Assembly: GCA_014904845.1 (NCBI GenBank)
Contig: MU119202.1
Location: forward strand, 992,001 to 1,056,000
Length of the DNA stretch: 64,000 bases
Origin: Acephala macrosclerotiorum
Lineage: Eukaryota > Ascomycota > Leotiomycetes > Helotiales > Mollisiaceae
Direction: 5' to 3'
The notes beneath the pieces are model-generated. The model worked only from the letters and a program-made list of their open reading frames with translations. It was not told the origin of the DNA and searched no databases. Positions within the stretch are counted from its first letter, which is position 1; every line of letters begins with the position of its first letter. Positions 45,587 through 56,867 of this stretch are shown one piece after another. Made by a program: the position numbers and the translations under genes.

Positions 45587-47355
45587 ATGGGTCCAAGCGC
45601 CACCGCCATCCTCGATACCTCGTACGTCGAAGCTTTGATCGAAGATGGTACCACAGTTGTCATCTACAACAAGAGCGTCCTGAAGCTCGACTCATGGCTC
45701 AAACATCACCCAGGAGGAGATAAAGCAATCTTGCATTTTGTTGGTAGAGATGCAACAGATCAAATCAATGCGTATTCTTCCCTTCCACTCTCGTACCATT
45801 TTCTCGATACTGATTGATATGGACAGTTTCCATTCCGAAGAGACGAAGAAGTCAATGTTTCGATACCAAATTGGCCTCATTGATAAGAAATGGGACAACG
45901 TTATTCCTCCAATTCAGCGTGCTTCTGATGGGAAGAATGTCCTTGAGCTGGGTCACGGGAACAGGAATAATGTGGACGACAAGAGTGGCACCAGCTCACC
46001 GGCTTCAAGTATCTTCGAATCTCCCCAGCGAAGGAGTCGAGCTCAGGGTACCGAGTCTCCCACGTCATCAGTATCTTCATCGTTCGAGGACAAGCCAAAG
46101 CTTGATCAGAAGGTACAAGTATCAAATGATGCAGACAAGAACAACGGCAATGCCAAGCTCGATGAGGATGCAGTCGTATCTTCTTTCCGTGAGCTTGTCG
46201 CCAAGCTAGAAGCGCAAGGCCTATATGACTGCAACTACTGGTCCTACTTGACCGATGTGATCAGGATCTCATGTATCGGTGCTGTTATGCTCCTGCTTCT
46301 GCACTACAAGCAATATTTCCTTTCATCCATTGCTCTAGGTACTTTCTGGCATCGTACGTCTCCATACCCTTCCACCTCCACCCCTCACTGCCTCGTCACA
46401 AAACTCACACCCCCCAGAACTAGTCTTCATAGCCCACGACGCTGGTCATCTCGGCATCACCCATAACTACCAAATCGACACATTCATCGGCCTCCTCCTC
46501 TCCTCCACCCTCGGCGGCCTTTCCCTTTCTTGGTGGAAGAAATCCCACAACATCCACCACCTAGCCACCAACTCCCCCTCCCACGACCCCGACATCCAAC
46601 ACCTCCCCTTCATGGCCATCTCTCCCTCCTTCTTTTCCTCCCTCTACTCGACATATTACGACCGAATCATGCCTTACACCCCTTTTGCTCAATCCATGAT
46701 GAAGCATCAGCAGTGGTTGTATTATCCCTTACTATGTCTCGGACGATTCAACCTCTATGCCTTATCCTGGGAACACCTATGGCTCGATCGCGGGCCAAAG
46801 AATAAGGATATGTGGTGGCACCGACCCTTCGAAATTCTCGGCCAGCTGGTCTTCTGGTACTGGTTCGGATACCGCATTGTCTACCTCTCTCTCTCGAATG
46901 CTTGGACAAGGTTCATGTTCGTGCTCGTCTCACATGCTGTGACGATGCCATTGCATGTTCAGTTCACGTTGAGCCATTTCGCCATGGCGACAGAACCAGA
47001 TGAAGACGCGAAGGGCGAAAATGGCAAAGATGAGAGTTGGGCGAGACAACAGTTGAGGACTACGATGGATGTTGACTGTCCGCCTTGGATGGACTGGTTT
47101 CATGGTGGACTGCAGTTCCAGGCTATTCATCATCTCTTCCCAAGGTTGCCGAGACATAATTTGAGGAGGACGAGTGAGGTTGTGAAGGTGTGGTCAAAGG
47201 AAGTTGGATTGAGGTATGAGGTTTATGGGTTCGTGGAGTGTAATGGGAGAGTCCTAGGACGGTTGGAGGAGGTTGGACGACAGGCAAGGTTCTTGAGGGA
47301 GGCGCATAAAGGGGTGTTGGAGAGTAAGGAGTGGTTGAGAGGGGAGTGGGAATGA
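45587..47355 (+). CDS. cytochrome b5-fusion sphingolipid delta-8 desaturase
   Basis: ER membrane front-end desaturase that introduces the delta-8 double bond in the long-chain base of fungal glucosylceramides. Exons: 45587-45771, 45827-46353, 46418-47355; 549 residues. The N-terminal cytochrome b5 domain has the haem motif WLKHHPGGD (residues 37-45). A Ser-rich linker follows (about residues 105-165). The desaturase domain carries the three histidine boxes HDAGH, HNIHH and QFQAIHH; the Gln-led third box marks front-end enzymes. Splice phases and frame are intact. A delta-6 fatty-acid desaturase is the main alternative, but overall length and linker fit the fungal sphingolipid enzyme. Confidence 0.9.
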
Positions 47356-50300
47356 ATTGCGAAAAGTCTTTTGTGAAGAAGGGATTAATGGTACCGGAAG
47401 AAGAGAAAGACTCCAGCGTATCAGGCGATATCTGCTTGAGATAATGTCCATTCTGGGGAGGGTATGAGTGATAGAATCGGACCTACATTCACCTCTGGTT
47501 TCACGAAGATGATTTTGCTTAGTAAAGTGGTATGAAAGTGATAGGTAAGCCGACAGCCAATGCTAAGAAATATGGGGCAGAAGGGAGCGCTCGGTTATCT
47601 CCTGTGAATACCGCTACAACTGCAACTCTGTGATCGACTTTTCGAAAACACGTACAAGATTTCCGATCAGAATCTATCCTACTCCTCGTATCTCATTCTA
47701 TTCTCGCTTCTATCAAATCTCTCCATGCTAAGAGTTTAAACAATTTCTCGATTGTGGTGTAGGTGGCGACATTTCGAATCTATAATCCGGTCTTGATACT
47801 TTTCCAGACCGAAGCGACTGACTATTCTGCAAACAATCAAAGGATCTCCCGATTTCTAGTATTGAAACATGTTTTTCCTTAAAAGCTCCATGCATTATAG
47901 GTGACAAATGGAGCGGATAAGCATCACCTGACGTCCAGGTAACTCCCTCCAGTCTATCACATCCACAACCCAGCTCCTAGACAAAGTCCAGCGATTAGCA
48001 AATATTTAGGAAAGAAGAATGAATGTCAGAATCAATTAGACCCTCTGAATCTTCCTTCATGACTAGGTAACCAAACCCAGAAAGCAGAGCGGAATTTCAG
48101 AGGGGGGTCAAGACTCCTGACATCTTGGTAAGTCAATCAATCAATGACCTTAGAAATCCCCTGATATCGGAAGTTGGAACCTTGTTTCTATGCAGAATAA
48201 AGTTCAGCATCAAATAAATACAAGTGCTGTCGCTACTCATATCATCGCGTCGCATCGCATCCTGACTTCAAAGTTCCTCGCCGCATTCGAATTCCTCAGA
48301 CTCTCTGTCTTGCAACAAATACCATGCCTTCAACTCCTCCTCATCGGCCCAGGAAAGTGGCACTCATTTCAAGGAATATGAAACGTCTTGTCCTGGACCG
48401 GGGATTGCCCTGTCGTCTCTCTCCCTCTCTCCCGAGCGAAGGAAAGAAGTTGAGGTGAAAACATGGGCAGAAGGAGTAGATTGGCGTCCTCTTCAAAGCT
48501 GCGCGTGACACCCACTACTCTTCTCGAGACGTGTGAAGAGGAGCTTATCAAGGACTTCAAAGTCCGTCCCCGTCCGTCCCATCACCGCTTTCTAATGCAA
48601 AACTGATGCAGAATAGGTGGCAACGACAGCTCTCTGCACAACAGCCTAACAGACCCTCTCTTCTCCCAAATGTCCGGGGACAAGAAACCCTCGTTCCCAG
48701 TGACGAGTAGTCTCCTTTGGAAGGAGCTGTATGTGGATTATTTTAGTCTCAGTCTAGCAAAAGCGAGTCAAGAATTTAGTGTAGAATTTTAGGATGAGGT
48801 GTCCTGGTATGTTTTTGGAAAAGAGAAAGAAAAATGGGACGAAGGTTGATGAGATGATAGCTGTTCATATCGCCTTGCTGAATGTAGGTGGACATGTGAG
48901 TGAGGATGATGAGATTTTGAATCTGAGTGCTGTTGCGAGGAAGGTTTGAGAGTTGTATGAGCGGGAGAGGGAGGATTGGTCTTTGGATTTGGAGATGCTT
49001 GGGAAACAATAGAGTGCTTTTGTAGGAGAGAATGTCTGAGGCAAGAAGGGTGGACGACTCAGATATCCTGCCAGGCAGGGAATGACAGCCTGATCTCTCC
49101 TTGGCCATCGCAAGACAGCAGTGCTCGAAAACGGATCACATGACCATTATGTTTCATGACTGCCATGTTCTGTCTAGAAATTTGATCGCAGAAGCTCAAC
49201 AAACCTCCTCTTCGAGAGAGGAGGCTTGCGAAGCCGGCCTGCGTACTCCTTCTACGTTCCTGCGCTCTAATGCCCTCTCAGACTCTATCCATCACGTGAT
49301 ACTCTGCAGAAACCTCCTGCTCTCAAGTGTAGTGACGAGGCTTACGAAACCAACCCGCATATTGTATGTGCATCTTCAAAAGTTCTAGACTTCAGAGCTT
49401 AATCATGAACTCCGCTGAATTCCGCTGGTCCTCGTACCTTCCGTAAGCAACTTTCAAGTTTATGCAGCTTCATGCAGGCAACTAACCGCAATCAAGCCTC
49501 GAAAATGAAACAACCAATGAGAAGCCGTCTACTAAGGACGAAATTCTGACCTGAACCAGTGCCGTTTTTGGCTCAGGATCTGAGAAAAGATGAGTCACAG
49601 AGAAACTCTGGGAGATCGTGGGGTATGAAGGAAATGAGGGGGCTTGAATTTTGCGCATTTGCGCATTTCGTAGACGCCCTTGATATTCGCAAAAGGGCAG
49701 AAGGGCCGTTCGACATGAACATCAAGGGCGCGCATGTCGATTCGATACCGATCCTGGGTGGATGCCTGCTGGAGGCGCTTTGCTTCGGCGAGAGGATGTG
49801 GAGAGGCGGGATGGAACGGTGTCCTCAATTGAGGTTCGGCGTCGATAGCGACAAGATAACACGAAGCTGCTGTTGATTTGCGCGTCTCCTCCTAGCGTGT
49901 CGTATTTCCAGATGAAGTCGATGCTGTTTTAAGGGATTTTGAGGACAGACATCTTACTGAAGCCTAACGGAGGGACACCAGACCTGGGTGCGCCAATCAA
50001 AGATTCTGCAGGGCTCGAACATCCACCAATACAAGAGCCACAAGTACCTGGGAAAGTGCTGGGTTTGGTACTGCCCCGTGGCTTGACACCGAGTAGTCGC
50101 GCTCCTTGTAAATTCCGCGTAAAGTGACCTTTCTTCTTCCGCTGCTGATCTCCATCTCCATCTCCATCTCCATCTCATCTGTCTGTCCAGCCTGCTGGTG
50201 CGGCACAGGGCTAAACTCAATCTGGGCCCGGGCTGGTTTGGGCGGATTGATTGAACTCCGCCTTGCTCCCGTCCAAACTCCGGTCCCGCGCGAAAACGAA

Positions 50301-50569
50301 GATGGGCGATGGGAGCGAAAGAGAAAATGAAGAACTGCACAACAAACCATGATGAGAACGTCAAACCAAATGGTGATTGTAGAGTCTCGAGGACAGCGTG
50401 CGAGCGGGAGCTGCGTTGGCTGCTGCATCATGGGGGAGGCTGTGAGGATTTATTCAGTGAGGCCGCCTCACATAGGGTGGGTCGGACACTCCTCTCAGCT
50501 TCGGCCAGCAAATCAGGAAAGACCCAGCCCAGTGCCAACCTTCGCCGGTTCTAGAAAAGGTTTAGTCTG
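47356..50569. other. gene-poor interval with a short microsatellite
   Basis: About 3.2 kb with only unsupported short ORFs (for example 49559-49876). A (TCTCCA)n run of four to five units lies at 50149-50176. The right part is the upstream region of the CPC1-like gene. Confidence 0.45.
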
Positions 50570-50576
50570 TGACTCA
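50570..50576. promoter_or_regulatory. TGACTCA element upstream of the CPC1-like gene
   Basis: TGACTCATT lies 168 bp upstream of the two-codon uORF and 390 bp upstream of the best-context ATG. Autoregulation of fungal cpc-1/cpcA through such elements is known, so this is a plausible self-binding site; function here is inferred. Confidence 0.55.
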
Positions 50577-50737
50577 TTCACACTTGCCCACTAGCCCGGC
50601 TTACGAGTGCACGAAAGTTCAAATATCGACCACCGCGCCCTTAGGCATCCCTTCTGACTCTCCTTTTCACCCATCATCCTGACACATACAATACAATACA
50701 AAACAACACAACATAGAACATCGAGTACAAGCCCAAG

Positions 50738-50746
50738 ATGTTCTAA
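50738..50746 (+). promoter_or_regulatory. two-codon uORF (Met-Phe-stop) in the CPC1-like leader
   Basis: ATG TTC TAA lies in the presumed 5' leader. Short uORFs that delay reinitiation are the hallmark of GCN4/cpc-1/cpcA translational control. The transcription start is not known, so its presence in the mRNA is inferred. Confidence 0.45.
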
Positions 50747-50959
50747 ATCAACAGTCATCGCGACTATTCCCGACACCTCAGTCACCATTTCATCCCTACC
50801 AGAAATCATACCAACCCACTCCCCTCAACCCCAACTACCAGACTTTCCCTTCCAGGAAATTCTGACTTCAAGTTCGGCTTCACGCTTCAACTTCAGTCTC
50901 CCAACCGCCAACATACCTTCACAAGAGTTTAACTCTTTCACAACGGATTCCCAGTCATC

Positions 50960-52169
50960 ATGGCTTCCCTCCAGTTCATCGAGCCTGCCGGCACAATCAC
51001 CGCAAACACAGCATCATCAGGACTTCTCCGCCCCACAAGCCCAACCGTCGCATCAGGACTTCGTTCTGTTCGATCAGCGGTCTCCGAGCGTTCGCAGTAC
51101 CCCTAGTCTGTCCAACAACCACGCCGTAACTGGCCAACATCGTCGTCACTCATCTCAACTCGCCTCTGCTGCCTCTCTGCAGAACCAAAGAGTCGCTGCG
51201 ATCATTCAATCTACTGGACATTCTATCACTACTTCGGCCCTTACCAATCGGTTTAATCCCTCGCAGAGTCCTCAGCAGTTTTACGCTTCTTCTGCGCCCA
51301 ACTCGACCACGCACTTGCAACAGCGTCAGACACGCCCTCCTGTCCCACCGTTTTCGCAATCAACTGGTCACATCCCGCAAACTCCAAATATGGCTATGCA
51401 AGGTAATTCACCTCGATACTCGACTGCGAAGGCGCGTGACTCACACAAGCCCGCAGACATGGATCTCTTTGACGAATTCACTGCCTTCGAGGGTGGAGCC
51501 TCGACTCAAAACGCGTTCCCATCGGCTTACTCTTCGCCAGCCGTGCCAACGATCTACGATCAAACCGCGAACCTCTCCTCATCGAGCTCCACCAACATGG
51601 GTACTGTCTCTCCACAAGATTTGCTTCGTGATCCATTCGCCTCCGCTCCCAACTCAACATCATTCACAAACTTGACATCTCCTTCGACAAACTACAACGA
51701 GTCACCCGAGTACAACGATAACTTCGATGTTTCTCCATTTGTAGGCAACAACGCCGACCTCGATCAAGCTCTTGCTGGCGACCCTTGGTATCCTCTGTTT
51801 CCTCAGGATGACCAACTCGAACAGTCTAGAAACTCTCAAAATGTCGATCAGTCTCCACTTCTACCCGAAGAGGAGCTTGAGGTTTCCGAAGCTCTCCGCA
51901 CCGGTCGTCGTCGTTCTGGCACTGCTACATCTCCACCATCGGGTTCGCACTCTTCTGTCTCTGGTGTTCGCAAGCGTGACAAGCCTCTTCCACCTATCAT
52001 TGTCGAAGATCCCAACGACACGGTAGCTATGAAGCGTGCGCGTAACACCTTGGCAGCCCGCAAGTCTCGTCAGCGAAAGATGCAACGATTTGAAGAGTTG
52101 GAGGATGAAATTGCTAAGCTGAAGGCTGAAAGGGATCACTGGAAGGGCCTTGCTTTGCGTCGCAGCTGA
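50960..52169 (+). CDS. cpc1: CPC1/GCN4-type bZIP activator; start frame disrupted
   Basis: Activator of general amino-acid control. The C-terminus has the basic region MKRARNTLAARKSRQRKMQR and a short zipper ending RDHWKGLALRRS, typical of fungal CPC1. Upstream are the family activation-domain motifs MDLFDEFTAFEGGA, SSPAVPTIYD and MGTVSPQDLL. The conserved frame is open from about 50658, includes HQDFVLFDQ and QFYASSAP, but has no ATG until 51390 (259-residue product). A strong-context ATG at 50960 (MASLQFIEPAGTI...) is in another frame and stops at 51104-51106. I infer a +1 or -2 shift between 50960 and about 51045, or initiation at 51390. I found no intron that reconciles the frames. Confidence 0.75.
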
Positions 52170-53041
52170 ATCATATTTTGGTCATTTGCGCCGGCACTAC
52201 CTCATGAATTGGGGGGAAGATCTTAAGGCTCTTTACCCTCGGAGACAATAGTAGCAGCTGGTGCAGGGGCTCAGCAAGGACGCTATTAGTCGTGGAAGAA
52301 AAGTTTTCGTGTACTTACCTTTTCATACTTACCGACTTTGGCCTTTTGCAGCGAGCTTCGGATAGGGCAGCGTCTTTGGAGTCTTTTCCTTGGAAGGGAT
52401 TCTTGGTGTTGTCATGGTCTTGTTGCTTGCACTTCTACTTTCCTTGGCTGGATTTGCTCGTACTTGCGTTGCTTCGGTGTCTCCCCTCTAACGGGATGGT
52501 GACCCAGGCGTTGTAGTTTCTCGATTAGTCAATTACACTCACATAAACCAAGACCTTCTCCAGGAGAGTTTGAAATGGGCTTCAATTCTGGACCCCATAC
52601 CTGCAGTCGCTTGAATTCCTGCTCTAAATGTCACGTGTACTTCTTCTACTCGATGATTAGCCGATGCCGGCGGATGCTGACTTAATTCCTGCCCAAGGAA
52701 TTGAGAGCTCAAGTCCTAGCGGCACGTGCCATTTGCGAACGACACTTATGTGAAGGTAGATTCTGGCTCCTTGATTGTGTCATCCACTTTATGCTTTGCT
52801 TCAATGTACGGCTGCACTCCCAATATCGGCGGTGAGCACAGTTTCTACCTTACTCTATTGCCAGAATGTCTCTGCTGCACCCTCCAAATGGGTTGCTCCT
52901 GTCTATACAGTAGCAGAAAGTTTGAGATGCGAAAATGGCATCAATGCTTTTGCTCGTACGGTACGGATCGCTAGCTCTATTCTTTGCTCAACGCGTATTT
53001 ACACAGTACCAATATCATACTGTACTCTTAACAAATCAATC
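52170..53041. other. convergent intergenic region
   Basis: About 0.9 kb between the CPC1-like gene and the NLR 3' end. Pyrimidine-rich near 52310-52480; no gene, repeat or RNA recognised. Confidence 0.5.
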
Positions 53042-55329
53042 TTATCTATCCATTTTGACCCCAGTCTTTTGATCTGACAATACAGCATCCTTTTGCTTGG
53101 CCTTCCACTTACGTAAAGCTCTGCAGGATGATATGGTATATGGATGATCGAGTCCCAAGACACGTTTCCGTGATTGTATGCATTCCCCCATAAGTCTTAT
53201 AGCCTCGGTTTCTCTGCCGGTTTCTTTCCACGTAAATGCCAGATTGTTCATGCTCATCAGCGTGTCTGGATGGTCCGCTCCGAGTTTCTTCTTGCGAGTC
53301 TCCATCACTTGCAACTCTAGCTCTTCAGCAGCGTCCCACCGGCCTTGATCCCTATACGTCGACGCTAGGTTGTTCATGCTAGTCAACGTGTTTGGATGGT
53401 CCGCTCCGAGTTTCTTCTTGTGAGTCTCCATCACTTGCAACTGTAGCTCTTTAGCAGCGTCCCACCGGCCTTGATGCCTATACGTCGACGCTAGGTTGCC
53501 CATGCTAATCAGCGTGTCTAGATGGTCCGCTCCGAGTTTCTTCTTGCGAGACTCTATTACTTGCAACTCTAGCTCTTCAGCAGCGTCCCATCGGCCCCTA
53601 AACTTATACACCAAGCCTACCATTGCCATACTCCACAGAGTATCATTGTGCTCTCGACCTAGAATCCTCTTTCTAACTTTCATTGCCTGAATCGACATCT
53701 TCTCCGCCTCCACCCCTTTCCCCACTTCCCACGCGTACCATGCTGCCTTGTAGAGTATTGAAGCCCAGTCTCTTAATGAGTCTTCTTCCTCCGGCTGCTG
53801 TGCTATTGCCGATTGCGCGTGCGGGAAAAGCGTCTGACACCTCACCCAATTCTCATACTCTCCCGTCGGAAGCTCTGCGTCAAGATTCTTGATAAACTGC
53901 TGTTTCCACCTCTCTTGCTGCTCGTGGGCTTTAAGCCATTCTCGCGTGGCTAGCTGCACTAGTCTGTGCATTTCAAAGGTTGTGCCGTCCGTATTAACGG
54001 AGATGAACGAATAATTTCGTAGGATCAAAACATCGTCTTCAAATCCTTCACTCACGCTAGACTGTGATGCGTTATCTTTATCATCATCACTATAACCAGT
54101 ATCCAAATTATCATAATCGTCGTCACTACTCTCTTCCTGGCCTTGCCGTGAGTTTCTCTGCTCGCTTCGACTTCGAAGTAGAGCCTCAGGGATTCCTTGC
54201 CGGTCAAAAAAGCTCATAAGCGATAGCAAATCAGTAGCTGATGGTCGAACCTTACGGATGTAATCGAATGATATTCGCCATGTAATGATGATGGAGTTCT
54301 TCGCCTCTTGATCTCGACGGAGCTGTTCGCCTTCGTAGTTAAGAAGACTCGTTCTCTTGCGATCGCTCTTCTGAAAGTCCAGAAGGTACTCTCGTACGGA
54401 ATAGCGCGGCGCTCTTTGAAATATGTATGCGGCTGCCTGAACGATAGCAAGCGGCATAAACTCGAGCGCCGCGGCGAGCTCGGCAGTGTCATCGCCGTCG
54501 TCATGCCTTCCCAACTTGTTCTCAAAGAGTGCCAGCGCACCTGCCCTGTCCATCGGTTCAACTGCGATGATGTCGCGCTGTTCAACCAGCTTTAGCGCGG
54601 CGCTTTTGCTTCGTGTTGTTATGAGAATCGATCCATTCGGGCACTGCGGAAGGTATGCAACGAGCGGTCGTAAGTTCCCGCTGCTTATGTTGTCCGTTTG
54701 CTTATCCTGGCCGGTGCTTTGAGCCTTGACAAGGAACTCGGCATCATCCACATTGTCAAGTATAAGAACCCACTTTCCCTTCCTATCGTTGCGCAACCAG
54801 TCGTGCACAAGCTGGAATATATTGGCCTGCAGATTCTGCCGCCCCGGGATCTTGACGCAGTTTGCAATATCTCGAAAGCTCTGTTCAAACCGGGCCGCGT
54901 TGCTCGCGTGGACCCAGAAAACCCACGTTTCCACCGATCGATCTCGGGTTCGGTACGCGTATTCGATAGCGAGTTGCGACTTGCTTCGTAGCAGTTAGCC
55001 ATCCGCAATAGCAGAAGCTTTTGAGCTTACCCGACCCCGCCTAAGCCAACGAGCGCGGTCCGAGACCCCGAGATAGCGCATTTCTGATGGATCTGATCAA
55101 GTACTGCCCCTCGCTCGACAAAGTCTACGTCGCGACTGAAGGGTATTACGATCGACGGATTCGCTGGGGTTTCTGGCCGCTCTGGGTGGGGCTTTCGTTA
55201 GCGCTGGTTAGCTTGAACTTTTCCAAACTCACCAGGAGGGGCATGGTGATGAAACTCAGTATTGACCGGACCGTTAATAGTCCCGGCCTCGAGGCCGGAG
55301 TTATTGCTACCAAAAGATATGGATGCCAT
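53042..55329 (-). CDS. NB-ARC/TPR NLR-like receptor with N-terminal amyloid-type motif
   Basis: STAND-class intracellular receptor of 729 residues. Exons (minus): 55233-55329, 55031-55181, 53042-54983; introns of 51 and 47 bp, phases agree, no lesion. Exon 1 encodes only a 32-residue Gly/Asn/Ser-rich segment (residues 4-22 ISFGSNNSGLEAGTINGPV) and a His/Pro linker. NB-ARC follows: P-loop GLGGVGKS at 78-85, Walker B KWVLILDNVDD near 153, GSILITTR, FMPLAIVQAAA and the MHD-like FEMHRLVQLA. From about residue 530 are TPRs of 42 residues (GRWDAAEELELQVMETRKKK type), near-identical to each other. There is no fused effector domain; the only N-terminal element is the motif, nearly repeated at the C-terminus of the divergent HeLo-like gene. 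I infer that ligand-induced oligomerisation templates amyloid folding of the partner. Confidence 0.9.
53224..53601 (-). repeat. 126-bp tandem repeats encoding near-identical TPRs
   Basis: Three consecutive units with exact 126-bp spacing (for example TGGTCCGCTC at 53271, 53397 and 53523). Units differ at only a few positions each, including at third codon positions. DNA-level identity implies recent duplication or gene conversion. Confidence 0.9.
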
Positions 55330-55514
55330 CGCAGAAGAATTGTGTTGCGACGAAGTGCCAGCAGTAGCTGAGCCTGGTGTTCTGCTTCGCTGTATGTTAG
55401 CCGCAGCGGCTTGCGGCTACCCTCCAACCAGATTGAATGGCGCCTACCAAGCCTCAGCTAAAGATCTAGGTCTTTATTTTACTTTCAGCCCAGCTTGTAT
55501 CGTTAAAAACACAA
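55330..55514. promoter_or_regulatory. bidirectional promoter of the NLR/HeLo-like pair
   Basis: Only 185 bp separate the two divergent start codons. Inside is a perfect 8-bp inverted repeat, TAGCCGCA (55398-55405) and TGCGGCTA (55412-55419), around GCGGCT, giving closely spaced CGG half-sites of the kind bound by zinc-cluster factors. A TTTATTTTAC stretch lies near the effector start. Coordinate expression of both genes is inferred. Confidence 0.6.
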
Positions 55515-56404
55515 ATGGATCCTGTCAGCATTACTGCCAGTATCGTGGGTATTATCGGGCCAGCCTTGCACGGCACACGACTGCTTCTAGAAGACCTGCA
55601 GCAGCTCAAAGATGCACCCAAGACCGTTACGCGCCTAGTGAAAGATGTGCACTCTGTCGACATATCACTCAAATTGCTCCAGGGTGTAGAGGATAGAGAG
55701 TGGGACTTACTTGGCGTAGGCATAGCTGAGCAGTCAAAGACGACGATTAGGAGCTGTACACAAGCATGCAATCTCTTTAGGGCCGACCTCCAGCGACGGA
55801 CTAGACACTCGGAAGAGGGAAAATTAGCATGGCAGGATCGAGCAAATGTGGGATTTTTCAAGCAAGGGCAAATTAAGGCCATGTCAGAGCAGCTTTCAAA
55901 CTGTAAGCTCGCTATTAATTCCGTCGTCAATATAGCGACCTTGTGAGTAACTCTAATCTAACCGTTTTCGTACGGAAGATAAGCCAACCTTGCCTTAATA
56001 GATACAGCTCCGTCCGCCATAGCCACATTACGGAAGAGATCAAGAAGACGATATCTACAACGCAGACTGAGGTTAAGGGTGCCATTACTATAGCGGATCG
56101 ACAGCTGGTAGTGTTAGAGAACAGGCTGGAAGAGCTGGACCTCAGCAGCGATGATGACGAAGCAGCTGGATCCAGTGAAGACAAAAATGAGGCATTGCGA
56201 CAACTTGAAGAAGAATTGAAAGGTGTGAAAGTGTCGCAGAAGCTGCTCAATGAGCTACTGTTAAAGTCGCAGGAAGAAGCTGTTGCGAAAGCTGCGGGGA
56301 ACCAGAGGGGTGCAACCACGGTGACGTTCGGTGCTCAGAATTCGGGCTTTCAAGCTGGGACCATTAATGGCGGAGTCAGTGGAATCACTTTTGGCAGCAA
56401 GTAA
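55515..56404 (+). CDS. HeLo-like effector with C-terminal amyloid-type motif
   Basis: Probable cell-death effector partner of the adjacent NLR. Exon 1 is 55515-55942 and exon 2 56002-56404; 276 residues. Residues 1-200 fit the fungal HeLo-like N-terminal domain: MDPVSITASIVGIIGPALHG, then a mainly helical region with a coiled-coil stretch. An acidic linker (SSDDDEAAGSSEDKNE) and a further helix lead to the last 29 residues, where 250-268 read VTFGAQNSGFQAGTINGGV, matching the NLR N-terminal motif at 12 of 19 positions. In characterised fungal systems such C-terminal motifs are unfolded until templated by the NLR, after which the HeLo-type domain disrupts membranes. The frame is intact. Function is inferred from architecture. 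Confidence 0.82.
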
Positions 56405-56867
56405 ACATATGATATCTGCATCTTGACGGCCGATTAATACATTTTCTTGATTGAAACGATAATATCCTTTAGACTTATATAAAGCCAGGGATTGTGGTAT
56501 GTGCCAAGAGCACGCTAAGGCTCCAATGCACGGCCGTGAGGCTTCTCGTAGAGCCGATCGTCCTCTACCCATGCTTCATGATGCCATTCACAGATCCTCC
56601 TTCCTGCATTCACACGTGCCGTGATTCCCAAACCCACATTTCTAGTCACTCACAACCCTTGGCATCTTCACCTCACCTCGCTTCGCATTCACATTCAGGA
56701 TTCTTCACCAACGCACTCTGTCTATGATTCCTCCCCCTTTCCGTATGAATTCTGACCTCGCTTCAAATTCATCCACATCCTCCACAATTCGTGATTCATC
56801 TCCCTCTCCACCAAATTCCGACCTCGCTCCAAACATTCACATTCTCCACGTCCCCTAATTCAGCAAC
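56405..56867. other. intergenic region
   Basis: 463 bp between the HeLo-like and TenA-like genes, pyrimidine-rich from about 56580; presumably the TenA-like promoter. Nothing else seen. Confidence 0.5.

Noticed and set aside
50975..51020. Candidate intron to join the CPC1 ATG at 50960 to the main frame
   Set aside because: GTTCAT...TCATCAG gives the wrong phase and a premature stop, so it does not reconcile the frames.
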